Source of the DNA: Asticcacaulis excentricus CB 48
GTDB lineage: Bacteria; Pseudomonadota; Alphaproteobacteria; Caulobacterales; Caulobacteraceae
Assembly (NCBI RefSeq): GCF_000175215.2
Contig: NC_014817.1
Coordinates: 524,501 to 588,500, forward strand
DNA: 64,000 nt
Direction of reading: 5' to 3'
In this document: positions 42,288 through 51,286 of the stretch, piece by piece
Position numbering within the stretch: position 1 is the stretch's first letter
Layout: the number at the start of each line of letters is the position of its first letter
Made by a program: the position numbers and the translations under genes
The notes under the pieces: generated by a model
The model's input: the letters and a program-made list of their open reading frames with translations, nothing else
Databases searched by the model: none
Told to the model about the DNA's origin: nothing

Positions 42288-45200
42288 CCGGCCGCTATCG
42301 CCGCCAGTCGCGTCATGATCTTTTCTGCCGCGGCCAGACGCCCGGCCGCTTCTGGCCATTCGCCCCGCACGAGCAGCTTCTGATCCGGACGCAGTTTCCA
42401 ATCCCGCGGATGCGCCTGAATGAGGCCAATCAGCCCCACCGGATTGCTGAACTGATCATTACGGAAGCTGATGACCGCGCCCTTTGGACCGACATCAAAC
42501 TTCGCCACATTGGCTTCACGACACAGGCCCTTGATCCCCACTACCTTCAGCAGTTGTTCGGCCTCTTCCGGAATGGGCCCAAAGCGGTCGATCAGTTCGG
42601 CGGCCAGCGCTTCTCGATCCTCGCGCTTTTCGGCTTCCGACACACGGCGATACAACGACAGGCGGATATTAAGGTCCGGAATATAGTCCTCCGGGATCAT
42701 GACCGCAGCGCCGGCATTGATCTGTGGCGACCAGCCCCGATTATCGGTAGCGGGCTCATCGGCGCGGCTGCGCAACTCATTGACGGCGTCTTCCAGCATC
42801 TGCTGATACAGCTCGACGCCGATTTCACGGATATGACCGGACTGCTCATTACCCAGCAGATTGCCGCCGCCCCGGATATCCAGATCGTGGCTGGCCAGCT
42901 GGAACCCAGCCCCCAGATTATCCAGCGATTGCAAGACCTTCAGTCGCTTTTCTGAAGCTTCACTTAAGATTTGATGCGGTTGGGTTGTTAGGTAGGCGAA
43001 GGCGCGCGTTTTGGAACGCCCGACACGCCCGCGGATCTGATACAGCTGCGCCAGACCAAACATGTCGGCGCGGTGCACGATAAGCGTATTGGCGGTCGGC
43101 ACGTCCAGTCCGGACTCGACAATGGTGGTCGCCAGCAGCACGTCGTACTGACCGTCATAGAAGGCAGTCATCACCTCTTCGAGCTGGGTCGGAGTCATCT
43201 GACCGTGGCCGACGATGAACTTCACCTCCGGCACCTGCTCACGCAGGAAGCGTTCGAGGTCCGGCAGGTCTTTCAGGCGCGGCACCACGTAATAGGCCTG
43301 CCCGCCGCGATATTTCTCGCGCAGAAGCGCTTCGCGTATGCTGACGGCGTCGAAAGGCAGGACGTAGGTGCGTACCGCCAGACGGTCCACGGGCGGCGTG
43401 GCGATGATGGACATTTCCCGAATTCCGGAAAGGGCCATCTGCAAAGTACGTGGGATCGGCGTCGCCGACAGGGTCAGCATATGCACATCGGCACGGAAGG
43501 CCTTGAGCTTTTCCTTATGCTTGACGCCGAAATGCTGCTCCTCATCGACAATAACAAGGCCCAGATCCTTGAACCCGACCTGCTCAGACAGCAGGGCGTG
43601 CGTACCGATCACCACCTCAACCTCGCCGCTTTTCAGGCCGTCGCGGGTCTCATCCGCCTCCTTACGCGTCACCATGCGCGACAGATGACGGACGCGGATC
43701 GGCCAGCCCTGAAAGCGTTGGCTGAAGGTCTTGAAATGCTGGCGCGCCAGAAGCGTCGTCGGGCAGATAATGGCCACCTGCTGACCCGACATAGCCACCA
43801 CAAAGGCCGCGCGCAACGCCACCTCGGTCTTGCCAAAGCCGACGTCGCCGCAGATGAGACGATCCATCGGATGCCCCTTCGACAAGTCGTCGAGGACATC
43901 GTGGATGGCGTTGAGCTGGTCCTCGGTTTCTTCGTAAGGGAACTGCGCGCAGAATTCGTCATAAAGCCCGGACGGCGGGTCGATTTGCTGACCCACCTTA
44001 AGGGCACGCGCGGCGGCCAGCTGGATCAGGCCATCGGCCATCTCACGCAGCTTTTCCTTGGCCTTGGCTTTACGCGCCTGCCAGCTCGCCGAGCCCAGAC
44101 GGTCCAGTTGCGTCGTGTCAGAATCAGCCCCGTACCGCGTCAGCAGGTCGATATTTTCGACCGGCAGGTAGAGCTTGGCATCCGCGGCATATTGAAGCTC
44201 GAGGCAGGCGTGCGGGGCGTCGTTGACGCTCAGCGTCTTCAGGCCCTCATAACGGCCAATGCCGTGCTCGATATGCACGACCAGATCGCCCTGAGACAGG
44301 GATGATGCTTCGGCAAGAAAATTATTAGCACGCCGACGTTTACGCGGACGGGCTAATCTATCACCTAAGATGTCGGTTTCCGAAATGACCGCCAGGGTCT
44401 CGGTCTCAAACCCCTGATCGAGCGGCAGAATGGCGCGCTGGATAGGCTTGGCCTTGGTGCCGGCAACCCCGAAGCTCAGCGCATCGGCATAGTCTTTGGC
44501 TAATCGCGTCTTGTCGAGCCCGTGATCGGAGAGCATGGCCCCCAGACGATCAGATGAGCCTTCGGTCCACGAGGCGAACAGGACCCGCTTACCGGCCTTC
44601 GACAGGAGCTTGGCGTGGTCGGTCACGGCGGTAAAGAGGTTGACGCTGTCCTGATGGCGTTCCGGCGCGAAGCTGCGGCCCGGACGTGCGCCCAGATCAA
44701 TGGCCGAGGCATCATCGCGCTGAAAGGTCTCGAATTGACGCACGCGGCCCTTTTGCAGCCCGCTCTGCCATTCGCTATCATCGAGATAGAGGCGATCGGG
44801 CGGCAGGGCGCGATAGCCGCTGTCCAGCTTGACGGCCCCTTTGGCCATGACGCGGGCATCGCCCGAGCCTTTGCGCGATTCATAGGCATCGAGCACGGAG
44901 TCGCGCCATTCGCCAAAGGCCTGTTCAGCCAGACCGTCCAGAAGGATCAGGGTCTGCGACGGCAGATAGTCGAACACGCTGTCGAGGCGCTCATAAAACA
45001 GAGGCAGCAGGGTTTCGACGCCTTGCCGACGGATGCCGGCAGACACCGCCGCATAGATGGGGTCATCGCCGGGCGCGCCGAAGTTTTCCAGATAGCCCTG
45101 ACGGAAGCGGCTGATGCTCTTTTCATCCAGCAGGATTTCGCTCACCGCCATAAAGTCAATCGCGGCAATCTGTTTCAGCGAGCGCTGCGTTTCCGGATCG

Positions 45201-45790
45201 AAGGTGCGGATGGATTCCAGTTGATCGCCGAAGAAGTCGAGCCGCACCGGCTCATCCTGACTGGGCGAAAAGACGTCGATAATGCCCCCGCGCACGGCAA
45301 ATTCACCGCGCTCGGAAACGGTCGAGACGCGGTTATAGCCGTTGCGTGAAAAATAGGCCTCAAGCTCGCCCGTTTCGATGCTCTGACCGGGTTTGAGCGA
45401 CAACAGACTTCCGCGCATGGCGTCGCGCGGCGGCACCTTCTGCGACAAGGAGGCCGATGTGGTGAGGATCAGCACAGGCTTTGCCGGTTTGCCGTTCAGG
45501 GCCTGAAGCCGCGTCAGGCCGCTCATGCGCTGGGCAATCAGGCCCGTCGTCGGGCTCACCCGGTCATAAGGCAGGCAGTCCCAGGCCGGGAAACGAATCA
45601 CGTCCAGTTCCGGCGCATAGAAGGCCAGTTCTTCGGCGATAGCGTTCATGCGGCCGTGATCGCGTGCCACGAACAGCGCCAGCCCCTCGGCGCGCGTCAG
45701 GTCCGAGGCCACCAGACTGTCGTAACCCGGCGGACACCCGGTCAGGGACAGGCGGGTCGCAGCGGCAGTAATGCGGGAAATATCAGACAT
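42284..45790 (-). CDS. mfd: Transcription-repair coupling factor Mfd
   Basis: Mfd removes RNA polymerase stalled at lesions and recruits UvrA. The 1168-aa protein has the UvrB-like N-terminal domain, an RNA-polymerase interaction domain (GDLVVHIEHGIGRYEGL near residue 500), and a RecG-like translocase with Walker A GDVGFGKTEVA, DEEQHFGV, LSATPIPRTL and QIRGRVGRS. The C-terminal TRCF domain follows. It is directly downstream of sdhE, with the ATG next to the sdhE stop. Its own TAG lies in the repeat at 42206-42287. Confidence 0.97.
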   Translation of the reverse strand: MSDISRITAAATRLSLTGCPPGYDSLVASDLTRAEGLALFVARDHGRMNAIAEELAFYAPELDVIRFPAWDCLPYDRVSPTTGLIAQRMSGLTRLQALNGKPAKPVLILTTSASLSQKVPPRDAMRGSLLSLKPGQSIETGELEAYFSRNGYNRVSTVSERGEFAVRGGIIDVFSPSQDEPVRLDFFGDQLESIRTFDPETQRSLKQIAAIDFMAVSEILLDEKSISRFRQGYLENFGAPGDDPIYAAVSAGIRRQGVETLLPLFYERLDSVFDYLPSQTLILLDGLAEQAFGEWRDSVLDAYESRKGSGDARVMAKGAVKLDSGYRALPPDRLYLDDSEWQSGLQKGRVRQFETFQRDDASAIDLGARPGRSFAPERHQDSVNLFTAVTDHAKLLSKAGKRVLFASWTEGSSDRLGAMLSDHGLDKTRLAKDYADALSFGVAGTKAKPIQRAILPLDQGFETETLAVISETDILGDRLARPRKRRRANNFLAEASSLSQGDLVVHIEHGIGRYEGLKTLSVNDAPHACLELQYAADAKLYLPVENIDLLTRYGADSDTTQLDRLGSASWQARKAKAKEKLREMADGLIQLAAARALKVGQQIDPPSGLYDEFCAQFPYEETEDQLNAIHDVLDDLSKGHPMDRLICGDVGFGKTEVALRAAFVVAMSGQQVAIICPTTLLARQHFKTFSQRFQGWPIRVRHLSRMVTRKEADETRDGLKSGEVEVVIGTHALLSEQVGFKDLGLVIVDEEQHFGVKHKEKLKAFRADVHMLTLSATPIPRTLQMALSGIREMSIIATPPVDRLAVRTYVLPFDAVSIREALLREKYRGGQAYYVVPRLKDLPDLERFLREQVPEVKFIVGHGQMTPTQLEEVMTAFYDGQYDVLLATTIVESGLDVPTANTLIVHRADMFGLAQLYQIRGRVGRSKTRAFAYLTTQPHQILSEASEKRLKVLQSLDNLGAGFQLASHDLDIRGGGNLLGNEQSGHIREIGVELYQQMLEDAVNELRSRADEPATDNRGWSPQINAGAAVMIPEDYIPDLNIRLSLYRRVSEAEKREDREALAAELIDRFGPIPEEAEQLLKVVGIKGLCREANVAKFDVGPKGAVISFRNDQFSNPVGLIGLIQAHPRDWKLRPDQKLLVRGEWPEAAGRLAAAEKIMTRLAAIAAG

Positions 45791-46084
45791 CTATTGCTGA
45801 AGCTTTGTGTAAGCTATCTTATAATACTGATTGAGCTGGCTCATGATTTCGGATTTATGCTCTGGCGGCACAGGGTCGCGTTCGATGATCCAGCCGTAAA
45901 GATCCTGATCCGGTGCTTCGAGCAAGGCTTCGAAAATATCGAGCTGTTCGGCGGTCATGGTGGGCAGGTATTCCTCGGCAAAGTGCCCCAGAATGATGTC
46001 AGCCTCCTTGAAACCGCGCCGCGAAGCGCGGAACCACAGCTTGCGCAGGCGGGCCTGATGGAGATCGTCAGCGGTGTCAGTCAT
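45791..46084 (-). CDS. sdhE: Succinate dehydrogenase assembly factor 2 (SdhE-like)
   Basis: SdhE family proteins promote flavin attachment to the SdhA subunit. The RGxxE-type motif is seen as SRRGFKEADIILGHFAEE, and DLYGWIIERD is the second conserved block. ATG 46084 gives 97 aa, the family size; a longer frame starts at 46108. It is divergent from recG (about 65 bases) and upstream of mfd, an order common in alphaproteobacteria. Confidence 0.92.
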   Translation of the reverse strand: MTDTADDLHQARLRKLWFRASRRGFKEADIILGHFAEEYLPTMTAEQLDIFEALLEAPDQDLYGWIIERDPVPPEHKSEIMSQLNQYYKIAYTKLQQ

Positions 46085-46149
46085 GGTTTTCCCGTCTATG
46101 GAGCGCAATCGCCCTTCTCTTTCATACGGTTTGGTGCTTGAAAGAGCCT

Positions 46150-48216
46150 ATGCGTCCGGAAATTTTGTTCCCCTATTACACGTCTTTGACCGGCCTGAAA
46201 GGGGTCGGGCCGAAAATTGCGCCGCATCTGATCCGTCACGTCGGGCCCTATGTGCGTGACCTGCTGTTCACCCTGCCTAGCCAGTTGATTTTTCGGCCCG
46301 TAAGCCGCATCGCTGAGGCCCGCGTCGGGCAGGTTCAGACCCTATGCGTTACCATCGGTAGCTATCAGAAAAGCGCCGGCAAGGGGCCGCAGCGCATCAC
46401 TGTCTTTGACGATAGCGGTCAGATGCAACTGACCTATTTCCACGCGATCCGTGGTTTTGAGCAGCAACACCCGGTCGGGGAAACCCGCTGGATCAGCGGC
46501 AAGGTCGAAAGTTTTGGCGCGTCGCTTCAGATGAACCACCCGGACTATGTGGTGCCGCTCGACAAACAGGACACTATCCCCCTGTTTGAAACCGTCTACC
46601 CGGCTACGTCAGCCGTTTCGCCGCGCCTGATGCGGCGTTTCGTCGAAGCGGCCCTGCACCGGGTGCCTGACCTGCCGGAATGGCTGGATAATGAGACGCT
46701 GGGGCGGCTAAAAATTTCCGGTTTTTCGGATGCGTTACGCGCCGCCCACGCGCCTGTGAGTGAAGCCGATCTGCTGCCCGATGCCACGGCGCGCAAACGG
46801 CTGGCCTATGATGAAGCGCTGGCCCATCAACTGGCCATGAAGGCGCGCAAGCAGCACCGTCAGGCCACCCCGGCCCTGATCATCGACCGTCACGTCTGGG
46901 CGGATAAGGCGCTGTCCACCCTGCCCTTTGCCCTTACGGGGGCGCAGACGCGCGCCCTGAGCGATATTCGGGGCGATCTGCGTTCCGGCGAACGCATGAA
47001 CCGCCTGATCCAGGGCGATGTGGGGTCGGGCAAGACCTTGGTGGTGCTTATGGCCATGATCGACGTCGCCGAAGCCGGGCATCAGAGCGTCATGATGGCG
47101 CCGACTGAAATTCTGGCGCGCCAGCATTACGAAAAATCCCTGCCCATCCTGAGCGATATGGGCATTTCTGCCGTCCTGATGACCGGACGCGACAAGGGTA
47201 AGGAGCGCGAAGCCAAGCGCGCCGCCGTTGCGTCAGGTGAAACGACAATGATCTTCGGCACCCATGCGGTGTTTCAGGAAGGCGTGGCGTTCAAAAGCCT
47301 GCAATTTTGCGTCATCGACGAGCAGCATCGCTTCGGCGTGGGGCAGCGGCAACGCCTGTTCCTGAAGGGCGAAAGCGTCCACTACCTGTCCATGTCGGCA
47401 ACGCCCATTCCGCGCACACTGGCGCTCACCCAATATGGCGAATCCGACCTCAGCGTGCTCGATGAAAAGCCCGCCGGCCGACAACCTATCCATACAGCCG
47501 TCATCCCGCGTGCGCGTTTGTCGGAGGTATTCGACCGGCTGAAATCAGCCATAGCCGCCGGTTCGCAGGCCTACTGGATCTGCCCGCTGGTCGAAGAAAG
47601 CGCCGAGTCCGACCTGATCGCGGTCGAAGCCCGTCACGAGTCACTTCAGGAGGCGCTGGGGCGTGAGGTCGGGCTAGTGCACGGACGATTGCCCTCGGCC
47701 GAAAAGGAAGACGTGGTGGCGCGCTTTGCTTCCGGCGAACTGCCGCTACTATGCGCGACGACCGTGGTCGAAGTCGGCATCGACGTGCCCAATGCCTCGA
47801 TCATCATTATCGAACAGGCCGAACGCTTCGGTTTGGCACAATTGCATCAGTTGCGCGGCCGCGTCGGGCGGGGTTCGGCCAAAAGCGCCTGCATTCTTCT
47901 CTATGACATGCCGCTGGGACAGGCGGCCAAGGCGCGTCTTGAACTGCTGCGCACGACGGAAGACGGGTTTGAGATCGCCGAAATGGACTGGAAACTGCGT
48001 GGGGAAGGCGATGTGCTGGGCGCGCGGCAGTCAGGTTTCCCCGCCTATCGCTTTGTTGATCCGGTGGCGCACGCCGACCTGATCGCCACGGCGTCACGGG
48101 AGGCGCAGTATATTCTTCAGCACGAGGCGCAGTTCCCGCCGCAGCGTCGGCAGGCTCTGGAAGTCCTGCGCCACCTGTTCGACTGGCGACCCGATGCGGC
48201 GGATAAGGTGGATTAA
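46150..48216 (+). CDS. recG: ATP-dependent DNA helicase RecG
   Basis: RecG reverses stalled replication forks and processes recombination intermediates. The N-terminal wedge/OB domain (about residues 60-170) is followed by helicase motifs: QGDVGSGKTLVVLMAM, DEQHRFGVGQR, MSATPIPRTLALT, TTVVEVGIDVPNAS and QLRGRVGRG. The frame can start at TTG 46138, but ATG 46150 has GAAAGAG just upstream and is preferred. It is divergent from sdhE-mfd, so two related translocases sit side by side. Confidence 0.96.
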   Translation: MRPEILFPYYTSLTGLKGVGPKIAPHLIRHVGPYVRDLLFTLPSQLIFRPVSRIAEARVGQVQTLCVTIGSYQKSAGKGPQRITVFDDSGQMQLTYFHAIRGFEQQHPVGETRWISGKVESFGASLQMNHPDYVVPLDKQDTIPLFETVYPATSAVSPRLMRRFVEAALHRVPDLPEWLDNETLGRLKISGFSDALRAAHAPVSEADLLPDATARKRLAYDEALAHQLAMKARKQHRQATPALIIDRHVWADKALSTLPFALTGAQTRALSDIRGDLRSGERMNRLIQGDVGSGKTLVVLMAMIDVAEAGHQSVMMAPTEILARQHYEKSLPILSDMGISAVLMTGRDKGKEREAKRAAVASGETTMIFGTHAVFQEGVAFKSLQFCVIDEQHRFGVGQRQRLFLKGESVHYLSMSATPIPRTLALTQYGESDLSVLDEKPAGRQPIHTAVIPRARLSEVFDRLKSAIAAGSQAYWICPLVEESAESDLIAVEARHESLQEALGREVGLVHGRLPSAEKEDVVARFASGELPLLCATTVVEVGIDVPNASIIIIEQAERFGLAQLHQLRGRVGRGSAKSACILLYDMPLGQAAKARLELLRTTEDGFEIAEMDWKLRGEGDVLGARQSGFPAYRFVDPVAHADLIATASREAQYILQHEAQFPPQRRQALEVLRHLFDWRPDAADKVD

Positions 48217-49358
48217 TCCCGGCGTGCCCCGCGCCAAGCGAGCCAGCGCGCTTGCGAATCCGCTTGAAGATCGGCATAGAACAGATTGTACGGACGTACT
48301 TTTTTACTATCTGCCCACGATCCGTCAACGTCGAAAGACGGGCCCGACGGTCGCGACACATAGAGGATATCACCGCGGCAGCGCGCACTGACCTTGCGCG
48401 GCATCAGAGCCGGCGTCGTCCCCCATTCCAGCCCCGTCGCATTGGCCGCACCCAGACTGTGGCGCGCCTCGATCTCCTTGTCCGTCACTCCGCCGGTCAG
48501 CGGATTGACGCACAGGGCCTTGCCATCCAGCGGCTCCATAATACTGGTCTGGCTCCACTCCATCGCTCGACGCTGCGCCTGTAAGGCGCGGTCAGGACGG
48601 CCATTATCGACGCTCAGATAGGCGACGGCGCAGCCATATTGGGTGCGCTGTTGACAGGCCGGGACCGCTTGTCCCACCTGAAAATCAGCGGCAGGCGTCA
48701 GGGCTTCGAGAAAATAGACGGCCACCAGCGCCGACTTTAGCGCCTCATCGGTCAAAATCCGCTCTTTGAGCAGCCTCTGCCCCAGAAACGCCCCCTGCTC
48801 AAGCCCCACAATGATAAAGCCGCTGCCATTACGGCGCTGGGCCAGAAAGGCGTCAAAAGCGGCCTCAACATCCCCATAGGCGAATTGCCGCGCCTCACGC
48901 GCGTCTTCGCGTTGTGTCAACTGGCTGTAGAGGCTGGCCTGACGATAGCGCGGCGCATACACATAGCCGACCGCATTGAACGGTCCGGCGTAGTTGGGCA
49001 GTTGACTGCGTATCACCTCGGCACTGGAAGTGGGATCATCAATCGGCCCCACCCAGTCTTTACCCCCATTGAAGGTAGTGCCGTGGATGAAGAAGACATC
49101 GACCTTCTGAGGATTACGGTTGCGACGCACCTCCAACCCGTTAAGCGCCGGATTAAGATACCACCCGCTCACCTTGCGATAATCGGGAGCTGCTGGCGGC
49201 GCGTAGGTCTGAAACGGCACCTTGGGGTCGAGATTGTGCCGCATGATGTCATCACCCCACAACGCCCCGACCATGACCACAAACAGCCCCCCCAGAAGGG
49301 AGACCCCGGCGATCAGCAGGCGTCGATGGGTAAGGGAGAGCTTGGGCTTATCGGACAT
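48213..49358 (-). CDS. DUF3089 alpha/beta-hydrolase-like membrane-anchored protein
   Basis: The protein has a short cytoplasmic lead, one membrane helix (LLIAGVSLLGGLFVVMVGAL), and a DUF3089 domain with VDVFFIHGTTFNGG, VGYVYAPRYRQAS and the segment IIVGLEQGAFLGQRLL. In DUF3089 proteins the last block often carries a GHSQG nucleophile; here it reads GLEQG, so the usual Ser is Glu. Catalysis may therefore be altered or absent. ATG 49358 is chosen; upstream starts exist to 49418. It converges with recG and overlaps its 3' end by 4 bases. Confidence 0.82.
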   Translation of the reverse strand: MSDKPKLSLTHRRLLIAGVSLLGGLFVVMVGALWGDDIMRHNLDPKVPFQTYAPPAAPDYRKVSGWYLNPALNGLEVRRNRNPQKVDVFFIHGTTFNGGKDWVGPIDDPTSSAEVIRSQLPNYAGPFNAVGYVYAPRYRQASLYSQLTQREDAREARQFAYGDVEAAFDAFLAQRRNGSGFIIVGLEQGAFLGQRLLKERILTDEALKSALVAVYFLEALTPAADFQVGQAVPACQQRTQYGCAVAYLSVDNGRPDRALQAQRRAMEWSQTSIMEPLDGKALCVNPLTGGVTDKEIEARHSLGAANATGLEWGTTPALMPRKVSARCRGDILYVSRPSGPSFDVDGSWADSKKVRPYNLFYADLQADSQARWLAWRGARRD

Positions 49359-49450
49359 GCGGCAGGCGACGTGGTTCCTTAAGAGGGACATCATGATACC
49401 GAGCGCCGTCTCAGGCAAGCGCTGCGCGCTTCACATATTATGAGCCCACG

Positions 49451-50377
49451 TTAAGGGGCTTTGGGCGTGCCCGGTTTATAGGCGTCATTGGGCCAGCGCT
49501 TATGCACCCAGAACCACTCTTCCGGCCGCGCACGCACCACCTCTTCGATAAAGGCCGAAACCTTGGCCACGGTGGTGTCGATGTCGGCGGCCTTATGACC
49601 CGTGTCATCCACCTCAATCGTTTCATGGACGATCACTCGGAAGCGCGCTTTGTGCAGGCGCTCGACCGTCATCGGCTGCAACACCGTGCCGAAGCGCATA
49701 GCCAGCCGCGTCGGGCCGGGCGCTGTATCGACGCTGCGCCCGAAAAAGGGCGTGGCAACCCCGCGATTGAACTTCTGATCGTTCATCAGGGCGACCGATT
49801 CGCCCTTGCCCATAGCGATCAGCAATTCCTTGGCCCCGTCGCCGCCCTTCGGCGCGAACAGACGCACGCCATAACGCATCCGTCCGGCCTTGATGCGTTC
49901 ATCCACATAAGGGTTATTGGCAGCGCGATAGGTCATCTGACACTCGACCCCGGCATCGACGATGGTTGAGGGCATAATCTCCCAGTTGGCAAAGTGCCCG
50001 GAGATGAAGACCACAGGGGTTTGGCTCTCGGCTATGGCCTTCAGGCGCTCCATATTGACCACCTCAACGCGCCCATTGGCGATGCGGATGCGGTCCATAA
50101 TGGCGAATTCGGCAAAGGTGCGCCCCAGATTGTCCCACTGAGCGCGGGCGACGTTCGCCTTCCACGCCTCATCCTTGTCCGGAAAGGCAAGGTCGAGGTT
50201 CTGACGAACCAGTTTTTGGGTCGGAGTAACGGGACCGATGGTTTTGAGCAGCCACGCCCCCATGTCCGAAGCTGTATCGACCGGCAGGGCGCGCACGATC
50301 CCGACAAACAGGTCGTACATCAGCGCTTCAAAGCGCCAGGCCATATCTTGCCAGAAGGAAGGTTTAACGGAAGACAT
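49451..50377 (-). CDS. LpxL/HtrB-family lipid A acyltransferase
   Basis: The HtrB/LpxL group adds secondary acyl chains to lipid A. The catalytic HX4E motif is in ISGHFANWE near residue 125. QNLDLAFPDKDEAWK near the start and a final EEWFWVHKRWP block are family landmarks. There is no strong N-terminal helix. It follows the family 2 glycosyltransferase on the same strand, which points to joint work on LPS. It complements the lipid A genes at 8-12 kb. Confidence 0.9.
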   Translation of the reverse strand: MSSVKPSFWQDMAWRFEALMYDLFVGIVRALPVDTASDMGAWLLKTIGPVTPTQKLVRQNLDLAFPDKDEAWKANVARAQWDNLGRTFAEFAIMDRIRIANGRVEVVNMERLKAIAESQTPVVFISGHFANWEIMPSTIVDAGVECQMTYRAANNPYVDERIKAGRMRYGVRLFAPKGGDGAKELLIAMGKGESVALMNDQKFNRGVATPFFGRSVDTAPGPTRLAMRFGTVLQPMTVERLHKARFRVIVHETIEVDDTGHKAADIDTTVAKVSAFIEEVVRARPEEWFWVHKRWPNDAYKPGTPKAP

Positions 50378-50390
50378 GTAATCCGATGCC

Positions 50391-51164
50391 TTAAGATTTT
50401 GCTTTAAGCTCTTTTTGAGCCTTGAGAATTTTTAACAGGCGTTTCACGCGAGCTTCGGCGGCCAGATGGCTCGACAGAACCCCGTCCCAGCCGCCGGTGA
50501 AGTGGCAACGGAACAGAAAATAGCGCGTGAACACGAACGGATATTCGAACGGCAGACGCGCCCAAATCGCCCAGGCGGGCTTTTTCAACGCCTTGGCCTG
50601 AAGATTGGTGTAGGAGTCGAGCTTCTGGCGAATATGCGCATAGGAGCGCGCCGAAAAGTGCGTCGCCGACCCGTGTAGCTGCCCTACGGGCTCGTCCCTG
50701 GTGTCCACCGTGTCATGCACCAGCGAGTCCCGGAAACGCACCTTGCGCCGGTCATAGAGGCGCACATAGTTGTGATAGTCGGCCCACAAACGCGGCTTAT
50801 CCTTACCCGGATAGACATTGCGCAGCTTGAACCGATAGGCCGGCAGGTCAGGGCCCCTGGCCATCAGGGCCTTGATTTCCTGATAAAGATGCGGCGTCAC
50901 CACCTCATCGGCGTCCAGATTGAGTATCCAGTCGTGGCTGGCGCAGTCTTCGGAGAAGCGTTTTTGCGGCCCGTACCCCACCCAGTCATTGTGGAAGACC
51001 TTCGCCCCCATCTGACGCGCCATGTCCGGCGTGCCGTCCGTGGAGCCGGAATCGACCACCACCATCTCATCGACCAGCCCCTCAATCGCCCGCAGGCAAT
51101 TGGCGAGACGATCGGCTTCATTCTTGGTGATAATACACGCGCTCAGTTTCGGCGGTGAGGACAT
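50391..51164 (-). CDS. Family 2 glycosyltransferase (WaaE/KdtX-like)
   Basis: The GT-A fold starts LSACIITKNEADRLANCLRAIEG. VVVDSGSTDGTPDMARQMGAKV and the metal-binding LNLDADEV (DxD) follow. The C-terminal RYFLFRCHFTGGWDG stretch recalls LPS-core or lipid-linked sugar transferases of the WaaE/KdtX type. The sugar donor and acceptor cannot be told. It is 13 bases upstream of the LpxL-like gene. Confidence 0.88.
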   Translation of the reverse strand: MSSPPKLSACIITKNEADRLANCLRAIEGLVDEMVVVDSGSTDGTPDMARQMGAKVFHNDWVGYGPQKRFSEDCASHDWILNLDADEVVTPHLYQEIKALMARGPDLPAYRFKLRNVYPGKDKPRLWADYHNYVRLYDRRKVRFRDSLVHDTVDTRDEPVGQLHGSATHFSARSYAHIRQKLDSYTNLQAKALKKPAWAIWARLPFEYPFVFTRYFLFRCHFTGGWDGVLSSHLAAEARVKRLLKILKAQKELKAKS

Positions 51165-51286
51165 AAAGGAACTCTGGGTGCTAGATTATTCTGGCTTAGT
51201 CGCCTCCCCCGATCCGGTCAATAGTCATCGGATTGATCGAACCCGCCCGACCGCACGTAAACCCGGTTTTAAACAGGCCCCTATTG

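Noticed and set aside
43073..44305. 410-aa plus-strand open frame inside mfd
   Set aside because: It is fully antisense to Mfd, whose motifs are intact, and its composition is typical of a GC-rich shadow frame.
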